Assembly (NCBI RefSeq): GCF_000519185.1
Contig: NZ_JAFA01000031.1
Coordinates: 37,066 to 101,065, forward strand
Origin: Paraburkholderia nodosa DSM 21604
Lineage (GTDB): Bacteria; Pseudomonadota; Gammaproteobacteria; Burkholderiales; Burkholderiaceae
Direction: 5' to 3'
Length of the DNA stretch: 64,000 nucleotides
The notes under the pieces are model-generated. The model did not search any database. It was not told the DNA's origin and was given only the letters and a program-made list of their open reading frames with translations. Below are positions 8,843 through 17,533 of the stretch, one piece after another. The translations under genes and the position numbers were made by a program. How positions within the stretch are numbered: position 1 is the first letter of the stretch; every line of letters starts with the position of its first letter.

Positions 8843-9235
8843 TCACCGTCGTGCGGAAAGGTCATTGCGGTGGATGGCGGTTCTGCGATGCTATGGCCGA
8901 TGTCGGTGCTCGATGCGGGCAAGGCCGACACTCACGCAAGCAAAATTGTATCTATCGTTGTGCGTCGCGCAACTTCTCGCTGCGGGCCTCCTGGCAAGGC
9001 TGAAGCGGCAGTTTCCCTAAGAAGACGTTCACTGCGAAGCACGTCTCCTGGCGATTGCACCGTGATGCTGCGCACAAACCTCAACCGCGCCGCCTGACCC
9101 TCTCAGCGCTTCCAGGGTAAACCCAATTCGCGAGGCAAATTGCGCACACCCCTATTGCGCAAATTAAATTGCGCGAAGATACTCGACGCAAATCCACTTG
9201 CCGTTGATTGTCAACCCACTCCCGAAGAGGCCATC
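8843..9235. other. Intergenic region upstream of the ABC operon
   Basis: About 390 bases without a supported gene. Its right-hand part holds the ATTGCGC repeat cluster described separately and presumably the promoter of the amino-acid ABC transporter operon. Confidence 0.5.
9139..9174. promoter_or_regulatory. Triple ATTGCGC repeat, candidate RpiR operator
   Basis: ATTGCGC occurs three times, starting at 9139, 9154 and 9168 (spacings of 15 and 14 bases). The middle copy is part of the self-complementary TTGCGCAA. The cluster sits 62 bases before the start of the ABC transporter operon, whose last gene is an RpiR regulator. The phasing is not far from one and a half helical turns. The regulatory link is inferred. 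Confidence 0.5.
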
Positions 9236-9982
9236 ATGAAACTCGTAGCAAAGCTCGCCGCGGCTGCACTCGTCGCCGTTTCCGTCCTCGGTCATGCCGC
9301 TCGGGCCGAGACCTTGCTGGTCGCCTGCGACACGGCGTTCGTGCCGTTCGAATTCAAGCAGGGTGACAAATACGTCGGCTTCGACATCGATTTGTGGGAA
9401 GCCATCGCGAAGGACCTGAAGCTCGACTACAAGCTGCAGCCGATGGATTTCAGCGGCATCCTGCCTGCGCTGCAAACGCGTAACGTTGACGTCGCGCTCG
9501 CGGGCATCACGATCAAGGACGAGCGCAAGAAAGTGATCGACTTCTCCGATGGCTACTACGACAGCGGCTTCACGCTGATGGTGCCGGCCACCAGCACGAT
9601 CAAGGGCCCTGACGACCTGAAAGGCAAGTCGCTCGCCATCAAGACGGGCACGTCGGCGGCGGATTACGCCAAGGCACACTTCGCGGGCACCGATCTGCGC
9701 CAGTTCCCGAACATCGACAACGCGTATCTGGAGTTGCAGACGGGACGCGTCGACGCAGCGATGCACGACACGCCGAACGTTCTCTACTACATCAACACGG
9801 CGGGCAAGGGTCACGTGAAGGCGGTCGGTCCGCAGATGATGGCGCAGCAGTACGGCATCGCCTTCCCGAAGGGCAGCCCGCTCGTGCCGAAGGTGAATGC
9901 GGCGCTCGCGAAGATCAAGGCTGACGGTCGTTATGCGGCGATCTACAAGAAATGGTTCGGCGTCGAGCCGACGAAGTCCTGA
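9236..9982 (+). CDS. Polar amino-acid ABC transporter, binding protein
   Basis: A 248-residue periplasmic solute-binding protein of the SBP_bac_3 family. A signal peptide covers residues 1-23 (LAAAALVAVSVLGHAARA). The mature part has the family hallmarks ACDTAFVPFEFK, VGFDIDLWEAIAK, DVALAGITIKDERKKVIDFS and GTSAADYAK. It resembles GlnH, but ligand specificity cannot be fixed from sequence. ATG 9236 follows GAAGAGG and places the signal peptide at the N-terminus. It heads an operon with a permease, ATPase, C45 hydrolase and RpiR regulator. Confidence 0.93.
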   Translation: MKLVAKLAAAALVAVSVLGHAARAETLLVACDTAFVPFEFKQGDKYVGFDIDLWEAIAKDLKLDYKLQPMDFSGILPALQTRNVDVALAGITIKDERKKVIDFSDGYYDSGFTLMVPATSTIKGPDDLKGKSLAIKTGTSAADYAKAHFAGTDLRQFPNIDNAYLELQTGRVDAAMHDTPNVLYYINTAGKGHVKAVGPQMMAQQYGIAFPKGSPLVPKVNAALAKIKADGRYAAIYKKWFGVEPTKS

Positions 9983-10009
9983 TAAGACAACGGCTGCGGG
10001 AGACAAGTC

Positions 10010-10666
10010 ATGCAGTTCGATCTTTCAGTCGTCGTCGATGCGTTGCCGGCGCTGTTACAGGGCGCACAGTTGACGGTGCTCATCACCATCGCCGGCCTTG
10101 TGGGAGGCCTGGCGGTCGGCTTTCTGTTCGGCCTGATGCGCGCGTACGGGAACCCATTCCTGCAGAAGATCGCGTTCGCGTACGTCGAATTCGTGCGCGG
10201 CACGCCGATCGTCGTGCAGGTAATGTTCATCTACTTCGCGCTGCCCGTGCTGCTGAACGTGCGCGTCGATGCGTTGACGGCCGCCATCGTATCGATCATC
10301 GTCAATTCGGGCGCGTATATCGCCGAGATCGTGCGCGGCTCGTTCCTGTCGGTGCCGCGCGGGTTGAAGGAAGCGGGACTCGCGCTCGGCATGCCGATGT
10401 GGCGCGTGCTCGGATTCGTCGTCGGGCCCGTTGCGATTCGCCGCATGACGCCTGCGCTTGGCAATCAGTTCATCGTGAGCCTGAAGGATACGTCGCTCTT
10501 CATCGTGATCGGCGTAGGTGAACTCACGCGTCAGGGTCAGGAAATCATGGCGGCGAATTTTCGGGCTGTTGAAATCTGGACGGCCGTGGCCGCGATCTAT
10601 CTGTGCATGATCGGCGTGCTGACGTTCTGTCTGCGCACGATGGAAAGGAGGATGCGGATACTATGA
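10010..10666 (+). CDS. Polar amino-acid ABC transporter, permease
   Basis: A 218-residue inner-membrane permease of the HisMQ/GlnP class with about five helices. It has the family motifs FVRGTPIVVQVMFIYFALP and the EAA-type coupling loop SVPRGLKEAGLALGMP. It begins 27 bases after the binding protein and its stop overlaps the ATPase start (ATGA). Only one permease gene is present, so the transporter is presumably a homodimer in the membrane. Confidence 0.93.
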   Translation: MQFDLSVVVDALPALLQGAQLTVLITIAGLVGGLAVGFLFGLMRAYGNPFLQKIAFAYVEFVRGTPIVVQVMFIYFALPVLLNVRVDALTAAIVSIIVNSGAYIAEIVRGSFLSVPRGLKEAGLALGMPMWRVLGFVVGPVAIRRMTPALGNQFIVSLKDTSLFIVIGVGELTRQGQEIMAANFRAVEIWTAVAAIYLCMIGVLTFCLRTMERRMRIL

Positions 10667-11400
10667 GCGCGCTCGATATGGTGCAGTTCAAGCAGGTGAC
10701 GAAGCGCTTCGGTCAGACCGTCGTGCTAGATGGCGTCGATCTGAACATTCGCGCCGGCGAAGTCGTGGTGCTGATCGGCCCGTCGGGTTCGGGCAAGTCG
10801 ACGCTGCTGCGTTGTATCAACGCGCTGGAACAGATCGACGGCGGCGATCTGATCGTCGATGGCATCAGCGTACTCGACGGCTCGAAGAAAGTGCGCGAGA
10901 TTCGGCGCGAGGCGGGCATGGTGTTCCAGCAGTTCAACCTGTTCCCGCAACTGACGGCGCTCGAAAACGTCGCATTCGGCCCGCGTCAGGTGCGCGGCAT
11001 GCGCAAGGCCGAAGCGGAAACGCTCGCGCACGAGCTGCTCACGAAAGTGGGCCTGGCGGGCCGCGTCGGTCACTACGCAAGCGAATTGTCGGGCGGCCAG
11101 CAGCAACGCGTCGCGATTGCGCGTGCACTGGCCGTCAAGCCGAAGCTGATGCTGTTCGACGAGCCGACTTCCGCGCTCGATCCCGAACTGCGTCAGGAAG
11201 TGCTGCGCGTGATGCAGTCGTTGGCGGAGGAAGGCATGACGATGGTCGTCGTGACGCACGAAATGACGTTCGCACGCAAGGTCGGCACGCGGCTGATCTT
11301 CATGGAGCACGGCCACATCACCGTCGACGGACCGCCCGCGCAACTGCTCGACAACCCGCCGAATCAGCGCCTGCGCGATTTCCTTCAACACGTCGAATGA
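10663..11400 (+). CDS. Polar amino-acid ABC transporter, ATPase
   Basis: A 245-residue ABC ATPase. Walker A is GPSGSGKST, the Q-loop lies in VFQQFNLFP, the signature is LSGGQQQR, Walker B with the catalytic Glu is LMLFDEPTSALD, and the switch His is in VVVTHEM. The start is the ATG that overlaps the permease stop. It powers the transporter encoded by the two preceding genes. Confidence 0.94.
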   Translation: MSALDMVQFKQVTKRFGQTVVLDGVDLNIRAGEVVVLIGPSGSGKSTLLRCINALEQIDGGDLIVDGISVLDGSKKVREIRREAGMVFQQFNLFPQLTALENVAFGPRQVRGMRKAEAETLAHELLTKVGLAGRVGHYASELSGGQQQRVAIARALAVKPKLMLFDEPTSALDPELRQEVLRVMQSLAEEGMTMVVVTHEMTFARKVGTRLIFMEHGHITVDGPPAQLLDNPPNQRLRDFLQHVE

Positions 11401-11410
11401 TCCCGCACTC

Positions 11411-12496
11411 ATGCCTGCAACTGGATTCATCGAAATTTCCGGCTCGCCGTTCGACGCGGGCGAGACGCTGGGGCGTTTTGGCGCGTTGGCTGTGCATCGT
11501 CATCTGGTGCACTCGGCAGCCTGGCGCGACGTGATGCAGTGGCGAGGCACGCCGCTCGCCGCTTCGCTCGCCGCGCATACGCAGCAGCGCTTTCCGCGTA
11601 TCTGGGCGGAACTGCAGGGGCTGGCCGTTGGTCTCGGACTGGCCTTCGAAGATGTGTTCCTCTGGAACTGTCGCGGCGATGTTTTGGCTGCGTCGCCCGA
11701 TGGCTGCACGACTGTGCAGTTGCCTTGCGTCGATCGCCGGCGCATCTGTCACAACGAAGACGGCGATCCCGGCTTCGCGGGACATTGTGCGATTGCCGCG
11801 TGCCGTATCGACGGTAGCCCGGGTTTTGCGGCCTTCGTGTATCCGGGCTCGCTGCCGGGCCACACGTTTGCCGTGACGGACGCCGGGCTCGCCGTCACCG
11901 TGAACAATCTGCGAGTGCGCCAGATAGAAGCCGGCGTACCGCGTATGGTGCTCACGCGCGCCGTGCTGGATGCACACGATCTCGATGCGGCCGTTGCCGT
12001 GGTGCGCGACAACCCGCGCGCGGGCGGTTTCCATCTGACGCTTGCGCATTGCGCAAGCGCCGCGTTGCTGAGTGTCGAATACAGCTCGCACGGTTGTTCC
12101 GTGCAGGAGATCGCGCAGCCGTCGGTGCACGCGAATCATGCGATTCATCCGTCCATGCGAGGCTTTGCTCAGGTCGTGACGGATTCGTCGCGGCACCGGC
12201 AGACACGTGGCGATGCACTATTGCACGACGCGCGCGAAGGTGGCCACGCGCCCGATCCGCTCGCCATCCTTGCCGACACCCACGACGTGTCGCGGCCGAT
12301 CTATCGCGCCGACCCCGATGATCCCGACGACGAGAATACGCTCGCAACCGCCGATATCGTGATCGCGGCGTCTCACATAGAATGGGACGTTTATGAACAG
12401 CCTGGGACGCCGCCCCGATACCGATTGATCAATGGACACAAACCCACGCACGAAGCGCCGCAAGCCGGCGCACAAGGACGACGCGAGCGCGCCTGA
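11411..12496 (+). CDS. C45-family autoproteolytic acyltransferase/hydrolase
   Basis: A 361-residue Ntn-hydrolase of the peptidase C45 type (isopenicillin N acyltransferase / acyl-CoA:6-APA acyltransferase relatives, which also include amide hydrolases). The autocleavage site is probably the Gly98-Cys99 bond in SPDGCTTVQ, Cys99 becoming the N-terminal nucleophile of the beta chain. HNEDGDPG and VTVNNLRVRQ follow as family motifs. It starts 10 bases after the transporter ATPase and its end overlaps the RpiR gene by 65 bases, so it belongs to the operon. A role in cleaving an amide in the imported solute is inferred; penicillin synthesis is not implied. Confidence 0.82.
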   Translation: MPATGFIEISGSPFDAGETLGRFGALAVHRHLVHSAAWRDVMQWRGTPLAASLAAHTQQRFPRIWAELQGLAVGLGLAFEDVFLWNCRGDVLAASPDGCTTVQLPCVDRRRICHNEDGDPGFAGHCAIAACRIDGSPGFAAFVYPGSLPGHTFAVTDAGLAVTVNNLRVRQIEAGVPRMVLTRAVLDAHDLDAAVAVVRDNPRAGGFHLTLAHCASAALLSVEYSSHGCSVQEIAQPSVHANHAIHPSMRGFAQVVTDSSRHRQTRGDALLHDAREGGHAPDPLAILADTHDVSRPIYRADPDDPDDENTLATADIVIAASHIEWDVYEQPGTPPRYRLINGHKPTHEAPQAGAQGRRERA

Positions 12497-13424
12497 AGCG
12501 AGCGCGCCGCGCAGCGTCGATGGGCTGCGCGATCTGCTGGTGCGCATCGGCCGCGCCGAGGCGGGTCTATCGCTCGGCAGCAAGGCCCATGCGGTGCTGG
12601 CGTGGCTGCTCGAACGTCCGGAGGAAGTGGCCGTGCGCACGATCACCGATCTCGCGACGGCGCTCGACGTGAACGCATCCACACTGACGCGCCTGAGCAC
12701 GAAACTCGGCTACACGGGCTTTGCGGACTTCCAGAATGTGTTCCGCGACTCTCTTGCGCAGCGGCATCGGCATTTCTACACGCATCAGGCGGAACGGCTC
12801 GTGTCCGGGCAGAAGACTGGCGCGCTTGCCGGCGCCGATGCCGCGGGATCGCCTGAAGTCGATGTCGTCGCGCAACTCGCGCATGAATCGATCGGCAATG
12901 TCGAGACGTTCCTCGCTCGACTGTCGCCCGTCGATCTGCGTGGCGCGTCGACCTTGCTCGCCGATGCGCCGCGCGTGCGCGTGCATGGTTTGCGGCAGTT
13001 CAGCGCGCTTGCGAGTTTCCTGTGCTATGGCCTCGGCATGATCCGCACCGATGTCGCGCTGCTCGATGCGCAGGGGCTCGGCGTCGCCGAAGGCCTTGCA
13101 CAGCTGCAGCCAGGCGATGTGGTCGTCGTGACCAGCGTAGCACCCTATACGCGCAGCGTCGCCGAGGCCGCTGCGGCAGCCGCCGAGGCCGGCATGACCG
13201 TGATCGCGATCACGGATACGCTCGCCTCGCCGCTCGTGCCGCCCGCACGCCACGCCTTTCTGATTCCGCACGACAGCAGTTTCTTCAGCAACAGCATGGG
13301 CGCGTATCTGATCTTCTGCGAAGGCTTGCTCAACCTCGTCGCGACGCATCTTGGCAAGCGCTCGCTAGAGGCGCTGTCACGGCGTGAGCGGCTGATTTCG
13401 GCATTGGGCATCGAGCGTGATTGA
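12432..13424 (+). CDS. MurR/RpiR-family regulator
   Basis: A 330-residue regulator. The HTH_6 domain lies at about residues 32-108 (TITDLATALDVNASTLTRLSTKLGYTGFADFQ) and a SIS sugar-phosphate-isomerase-like effector domain at about 165-290 (ASTLLADAPRVRVHGLRQFS, GDVVVVTSVAPYTRSVAEA). Such regulators usually control the operon they belong to. The triplicated ATTGCGC element before the operon is a good candidate target. The effector is probably the imported compound or a product of the C45 enzyme (inference). Confidence 0.9.
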   Translation: MDTNPRTKRRKPAHKDDASAPEASAPRSVDGLRDLLVRIGRAEAGLSLGSKAHAVLAWLLERPEEVAVRTITDLATALDVNASTLTRLSTKLGYTGFADFQNVFRDSLAQRHRHFYTHQAERLVSGQKTGALAGADAAGSPEVDVVAQLAHESIGNVETFLARLSPVDLRGASTLLADAPRVRVHGLRQFSALASFLCYGLGMIRTDVALLDAQGLGVAEGLAQLQPGDVVVVTSVAPYTRSVAEAAAAAAEAGMTVIAITDTLASPLVPPARHAFLIPHDSSFFSNSMGAYLIFCEGLLNLVATHLGKRSLEALSRRERLISALGIERD

Positions 13425-13814
13425 CGGATTTTCAGGTCGCGCGATTTCGCGACGGCGAGAGCTGAGTGGTGACTATCGCTTTCGAAAGATTCTTGTCGGG
13501 CCCCTCTTTCGCTAGCGGCGGCTCCAGCTCTGGCTTCAAATGGCAATGAACTCGCGGTCATAAACTGATTCGAAACCGCCGCATGACCGTCACACTGCTG
13601 TGTCTGGCAGGTGCCACACACGCACAACGGCTCTGACAGGACCTTCGCTCGTTACGCGCAGCCGCCATCACGATATGACCGGCAAACAGAACTCGCCGGC
13701 GACTGGAGACCGCCAAATCGCGCGGCGAGCCGTGACGAAGTTGTCGCGGGAGCTCTTGATCATCCCGAAAGTGGCACCGGGCCGACACCCGGCAGGCAGC
13801 GGAATGTACTCGTC
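13425..13814. other. Intergenic region, no supported gene
   Basis: About 390 bases after the RpiR gene. A GTCGCG-CGATTT-CGCGAC hairpin at 13436-13453 just past the stop may help end transcription but has no T-run. The short reading frames in either direction are rich in Arg, Ser and His and look like non-coding GC-rich DNA. Confidence 0.45.
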
Positions 13815-14522
13815 TCAATCATTCTGAGCCTCGTGCTCGAACTGAGCGCGCGAAACGTGACGGAGATCCTTGCCCTTGACTACGTATATGACGAGCTCCG
13901 CCAGGTTCTTCGCATGGTCGCCGATCCGTTCGATGGCCGCCGCAATGGACACGTAGTCGAGCGCGGAAGAGATGATGCGGGGATTTTCCGCCATGTATGC
14001 TGGCAGCTTGCGCACAAATGCGCGGTACTGCTCATCGATCGCCTCATCCTCACGCATGATCCGGGCTGCCTCAACCGTATCGAGTCGCGCGAATGCTGCG
14101 AGTGCGTTGTGGAAGATGATTCCTGCCATCTGACCGGATGACCGGATTTCCGCGATATTCATGTTCCTGCCCGCAGCGTCATTCGCGATCCGGCTCGCCC
14201 GCTTTGCGATCTTGCGTGCTTCATCGCCTGCGCGCTCGAGGTTGCTGATTCCCTTGGAGAAGGCCAACAGTCGACGCAGGTCGGACGCGATGGGCTGACG
14301 CCGCGCGATGACGTTGCTGCACTCGGCATCGATCTCGACTTCCATCGTATTGAGTCGATGCTCCTCATCAATCACCTTCTCGACCAGACCCAGGTCGAAG
14401 TGGCTGAGCGCCTCCATCGCATCGGTCAACTGTGATTCAACCAGTCCCCCCATCTCAAAGAACCTCGACGACAGGTGTTCAAGGTCAGCATCGAACTGGC
14501 TGGAAATGTGCTTGTCTGGCAT
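13815..14522 (-). CDS. phoU: PhoU-family protein, orphan
   Basis: A 235-residue all-helical PhoU protein with the two tandem three-helix repeats. The metal-binding E/D-rich motifs are present (EVIDEEHRLNTMEVEIDAE-like in the first repeat, AIERIGDHAKNLAELV in the second). It starts at ATG 14522 behind AAGGAGG. PhoU normally restrains PhoR and the Pst transporter, but no pst or phoBR gene is nearby, so this is an accessory copy. It diverges from a small DNA-binding-like gene across 65 bases. Confidence 0.92.
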   Translation of the reverse strand: MPDKHISSQFDADLEHLSSRFFEMGGLVESQLTDAMEALSHFDLGLVEKVIDEEHRLNTMEVEIDAECSNVIARRQPIASDLRRLLAFSKGISNLERAGDEARKIAKRASRIANDAAGRNMNIAEIRSSGQMAGIIFHNALAAFARLDTVEAARIMREDEAIDEQYRAFVRKLPAYMAENPRIISSALDYVSIAAAIERIGDHAKNLAELVIYVVKGKDLRHVSRAQFEHEAQND

Positions 14523-14587
14523 GGAAAACGCCTCCTTACCAAAAAGACGATAAACTGTTTGTACGGTTTGTCAAACCTGAAAAACCC

Positions 14588-15013
14588 ATGAAAACACAGG
14601 CTACCAGGGACAGAAGCGGCAAGCGGCCACATGCGTCGCCAGCCGAGGGCACCAGCGAGGCAATGGCCAGCGGTAAGTCGGTCAAGACTGCGACGACTCC
14701 ACGGGCGGCGTCGAAGTTACAGGGCCGAAAGACCACGCCTGCTGAGGACCCTCCCCGACGCGTTGCCCGACACCGCAGGGAGCATGTCAAACAGGACAAG
14801 GTCGTGCGCGACACCTTCACGATGCCCAGGGAGGATTACGAACAGCTCACGATACTCAAGCAGCGGTGCCTCGATGCGGGCGTGGCCGTGAAAAAGAGCG
14901 AACTCGTCCGCGCGGGGCTGCTTCTGCTGGCATCTGAGCCGACGAAACGGCTTCTTGCGGCGATCAGGGCGGTCGAGCCGGTCAAGACCGGCCGGCCACC
15001 GAAATCGAGGTAA
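14588..15013 (+). CDS. Putative ribbon-helix-helix-like protein
   Basis: A 141-residue protein. The first ~75 residues are basic and low-complexity. The C-terminal part (DTFTMPREDYEQLTILKQRC, then KKSELVRAGLLLL) has the beta strand-helix-helix layout of a ribbon-helix-helix DNA-binding fold and ends in a basic GRPPKSR tail. Similar proteins of unknown role are familiar in Burkholderia. ATG 14588 is the start that leaves room for the phoU promoter; an upstream extension would run into phoU. The DNA-binding function is inferred from fold pattern only. Confidence 0.62.
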   Translation: MKTQATRDRSGKRPHASPAEGTSEAMASGKSVKTATTPRAASKLQGRKTTPAEDPPRRVARHRREHVKQDKVVRDTFTMPREDYEQLTILKQRCLDAGVAVKKSELVRAGLLLLASEPTKRLLAAIRAVEPVKTGRPPKSR

Positions 15014-15227
15014 GCCGAGCACGCGACCAGACGGTCGCACATTGACAGCCCGCGGCGTGCGAGGCGGCGCCGCACCTGGCTTGCTGCGGCCTGCGGGAGA
15101 GCGGCGGGAACGGTTACGGCTCGCCCTCCGATGCAAACGCGGCGGCAAGGCACGGCACTGATCGTGCAAGTGCAGTCATTCGATGTTGCGCTGCCGTCGT
15201 CTGCACTGGTACGGGTTTATCACTGTG

Positions 15228-15890
15228 TCATGTGAGCTTACTCAGACGATAACCGACGCCCCGAACCGTCACGATCCGCTCTGCGCCGATCTTCTGCCGC
15301 AGACGATGTACATGGACTTCAATCGCATTGCTGTCGATTTCGTCGTCCGGGCCGTAGACCTTCCCCAGAAGTTCATGATGGGTGAAAACCCGTTCTGGTT
15401 CTTCGATGAGCGCCCTCAGCAGACTGAATTCGCGCGGCACCAGGTCGAGCACCGCTCCATGCAGGGTCGCCTCATGAGAGGCGTGATTCAGCACAAGACC
15501 ATCGTGTGCGTAGACTCCCGCTGCCTGCCCGGTCCGACGGCGCATCAGCGCCCGTACGCGTGCCGCGAGCTCGTCAAGGTCAATGGGCTTGATCAGGTCA
15601 TCGTCCACACCCGCGTCGAGTGCGTCAATACGAGTTGCCACCGCATCCCGGGCCGTCAGGATAATCACCTGGGCGCGACCACCTCGCCGCCGGTAATGGT
15701 TCAGCAGATCGAGCCCCTCGTTGCCAGGCATACTCAGGTCGAGCACAATCAGGTCGTACGCTCCGTCTCGAAGCGACAATTCCGCCTCGTGCCAGTCGCG
15801 CACCCAGTCGATCGTATGTCCCGCGCACCGCATCGTCTCCGCCACGGACCCGGCGAGCATCCCGTCATCTCCCACCAGCAGCAGGCGCAT
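15228..15890 (-). CDS. OmpR/PhoB-family response regulator, orphan
   Basis: A 220-residue two-component regulator. The receiver domain (1-118) has the phospho-acceptor Asp51 in LIVLDLSMPG, the conserved Thr in ILTARD and Lys in DDLIKP. A winged-helix output domain follows (about 125-218, VLDLVPREFSLLRAL, IEVHVHRLRQKIG). The acidic pocket reads VGDD instead of VEDD, so one acidic residue is Gly7. ATG 15890 follows GGGAGG. There is no adjacent sensor kinase; the only kinase gene in the window (61.4-62.4 kb) is broken. Confidence 0.9.
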   Translation of the reverse strand: MRLLLVGDDGMLAGSVAETMRCAGHTIDWVRDWHEAELSLRDGAYDLIVLDLSMPGNEGLDLLNHYRRRGGRAQVIILTARDAVATRIDALDAGVDDDLIKPIDLDELAARVRALMRRRTGQAAGVYAHDGLVLNHASHEATLHGAVLDLVPREFSLLRALIEEPERVFTHHELLGKVYGPDDEIDSNAIEVHVHRLRQKIGAERIVTVRGVGYRLSKLT

Positions 15891-16098
15891 GGTGCGGCCT
15901 CCCTTGAAACGCCTCCCCTGAAACGCCTTCATTGTCGACGCGCATCGCTTAACGCCCGCTTAAGCATCCCTTAAGCTCCTGCTGCCGACAATGCGCCGGA
16001 ATACTGAGCCCAGCCATTCATTTGAGCGACCTCGATGCTCCACGAGGGAAACGCCAGGAACGTGGCGGATTCAGACTTCACGCGCAGGAGACCTGGAC

Positions 16099-16539
16099 AT
16101 GTCCAGCAACAACAAGCCTCGCTCCCTTCACCAGCCGTCTTCAAGGGCTCTATCGAAAGCACTGTTCCTTCCAATGTCCCAGCGCGACGCATCCAGTCTT
16201 GCGCTACGCACGCGGATCGCGCTCGAGCGGCTGCGCAACGGCGAGGCCGGTCGGTCATTAATCAATCACATGTCCCAGATCGTACTTATCACCGGCTACA
16301 TTACCCGCGCTGGACTCGACAGGCTCGACATCCACGACATTGACCGCGTCGAGCAGATTCTGGGCGACGTACTCGTCGACGCAGACAGGACGGGAGAATG
16401 GAATATCCCGGATTCGCTGATCAGCGAACTCACGACCGTGGTGAACGAGTATGATCGCCAGCTCGCCACGACCCGCGTCGAGATCGTCGCCCGCGCCAGC
16501 GAATACCTCGAAAGGCAGATGATGCTCGCCGCAACGTGA
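16099..16539 (+). CDS. Conserved Burkholderia-type hypothetical protein
   Basis: A 146-residue, mostly helical, soluble protein starting at ATG 16099 behind AGGAG. The segment RDASSLALRTRIALERLRNG and the following NHMSQIVLITGYITRAGLD, then DADRTGEWNIP, recur in my memory of Burkholderia proteins that are often loosely labelled Fis-like regulators. I see no real helix-turn-helix, so no function is assigned. Its place beside phoU and the orphan response regulator suggests a stress-related locus. Confidence 0.6.
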   Translation: MSSNNKPRSLHQPSSRALSKALFLPMSQRDASSLALRTRIALERLRNGEAGRSLINHMSQIVLITGYITRAGLDRLDIHDIDRVEQILGDVLVDADRTGEWNIPDSLISELTTVVNEYDRQLATTRVEIVARASEYLERQMMLAAT

Positions 16540-16717
16540 CGGCCTCGCATTGATCATCCGCCGCCACAGCGCCGGAGCCCAGGGTGACGCCACGGCAAGC
16601 CCATACGGTTGCCGGATGCGAGCGCGAGTTCATCAATGCACGAAGACGTGCTTCGATGCGAAAGTGACATTTCGCCCGGCTAAACTCCATGCCAGTCCCC
16701 CAGTCCCCCCTGCCAGC

Positions 16718-16876
16718 ATGAAACGTGTTTCGGTTCGAAGATCACCCATCCACGGAAAAGGCGTCTTCGCACTGATGACGCTTTATGCAGGTAAACGCAT
16801 CTTTGAGTACAAGGGCCTCTTGACCACGTGGCGCGAGGCTGCATGTCATTGCGCACGGCGCGCGGATACCGGATAA
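16718..16876 (+). pseudogene. SET-domain protein, 5' fragment
   Basis: Fifty-two residues starting at ATG 16718 match the beginning of small bacterial SET-domain lysine methyltransferase-like proteins (VSVRRSPIHGKGVFALMTLY, IFEYKG, WREA). Such proteins usually have about 150 residues, with NHxCxPN and the catalytic Tyr further on. Here the frame stops at 16876 and no continuation is visible in any frame before the NUDIX gene, so most of the domain is deleted. A GCCGG/CCGGC hairpin sits just after it (16901-16920). Confidence 0.65.
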
Positions 16877-16967
16877 AGCTCTCGCTGCCAGGTGACGAAA
16901 GCCGGCTTTTTGAGCCCGGCTCATGTCCCGCATCCGCCAATAGCGCGACGCTGTTCCGCCAGGCTGC

Positions 16968-17357
16968 CTAAGCGGAAACGAGGCCACGCGCCGTCGCCAC
17001 GTGACTGAACAGGAGATTGATGATCTCGCGCGTCGGCACGCTGGTGATGAGCGTCGCCACCTTCCCGGGACGAAACCACCGGCATCCCAGGATTTCATTG
17101 CCCGGCACAGGCCTCGCGCCATCGGGTAACAACGAGAAAAAGACGTGATGCCGTTTGTTCAGACCTCCGAACTGGAAGAGACAACCCAGTTCGCAGCCCT
17201 CGAGCGTCGTCTCTTCAATGAGTTCCCGCCGGGCAGCATCCGCCGGAGACTCGCCCCGCTGGATCGTGCCGCCGGGCAGCGACCATCCTGCCCGTCCGCG
17301 TTCGACAAGAAGGACCTTTCCGTGTTGCCAGCACACGAGGGTGGCTCGTTCTTTCAT
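16968..17357 (-). CDS. NUDIX hydrolase
   Basis: A 129-residue NUDIX protein. The complete Nudix box (Gx5Ex7REUxEExGU pattern) is at about residues 39-61: G-TIQRG-E-SPADAAR-REL-I-EE. Flanking strands (ATLVCWQHGKVLLVERG, HVFFSLLP, RWFRPG) fit the fold. These enzymes hydrolyse nucleoside diphosphates linked to another moiety; the substrate is not predictable. ATG 17357 gives a standard family N-terminus; a longer form to 17450 is possible. Confidence 0.87.
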   Translation of the reverse strand: MKERATLVCWQHGKVLLVERGRAGWSLPGGTIQRGESPADAARRELIEETTLEGCELGCLFQFGGLNKRHHVFFSLLPDGARPVPGNEILGCRWFRPGKVATLITSVPTREIINLLFSHVATARGLVSA

Positions 17358-17533
17358 GATTCCAGGTCTCACTGCAAGTGCTATATTTTTTAGACGAATC
17401 GAAGCGTCACTGAGGGAGGCCGGCACCCGGTTACTGGCCGGGGCCTTCACCGGTATGGCGCAGCAGCCTGCACGTCAAGCGCCGGCAATACGCTAACGCA
17501 TCGAGCACACCATGCTGACGGGGAGAAAAGGCC

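Noticed and set aside
11411..12496. Penicillin biosynthesis role for the C45 enzyme.
   Set aside because: No other beta-lactam gene is present and the C45 family is broad; an amide hydrolase role fits the transporter context better.
13558..13827. Small frames on both strands.
   Set aside because: They overlap each other, have no ribosome site and are dominated by Arg and Ser.
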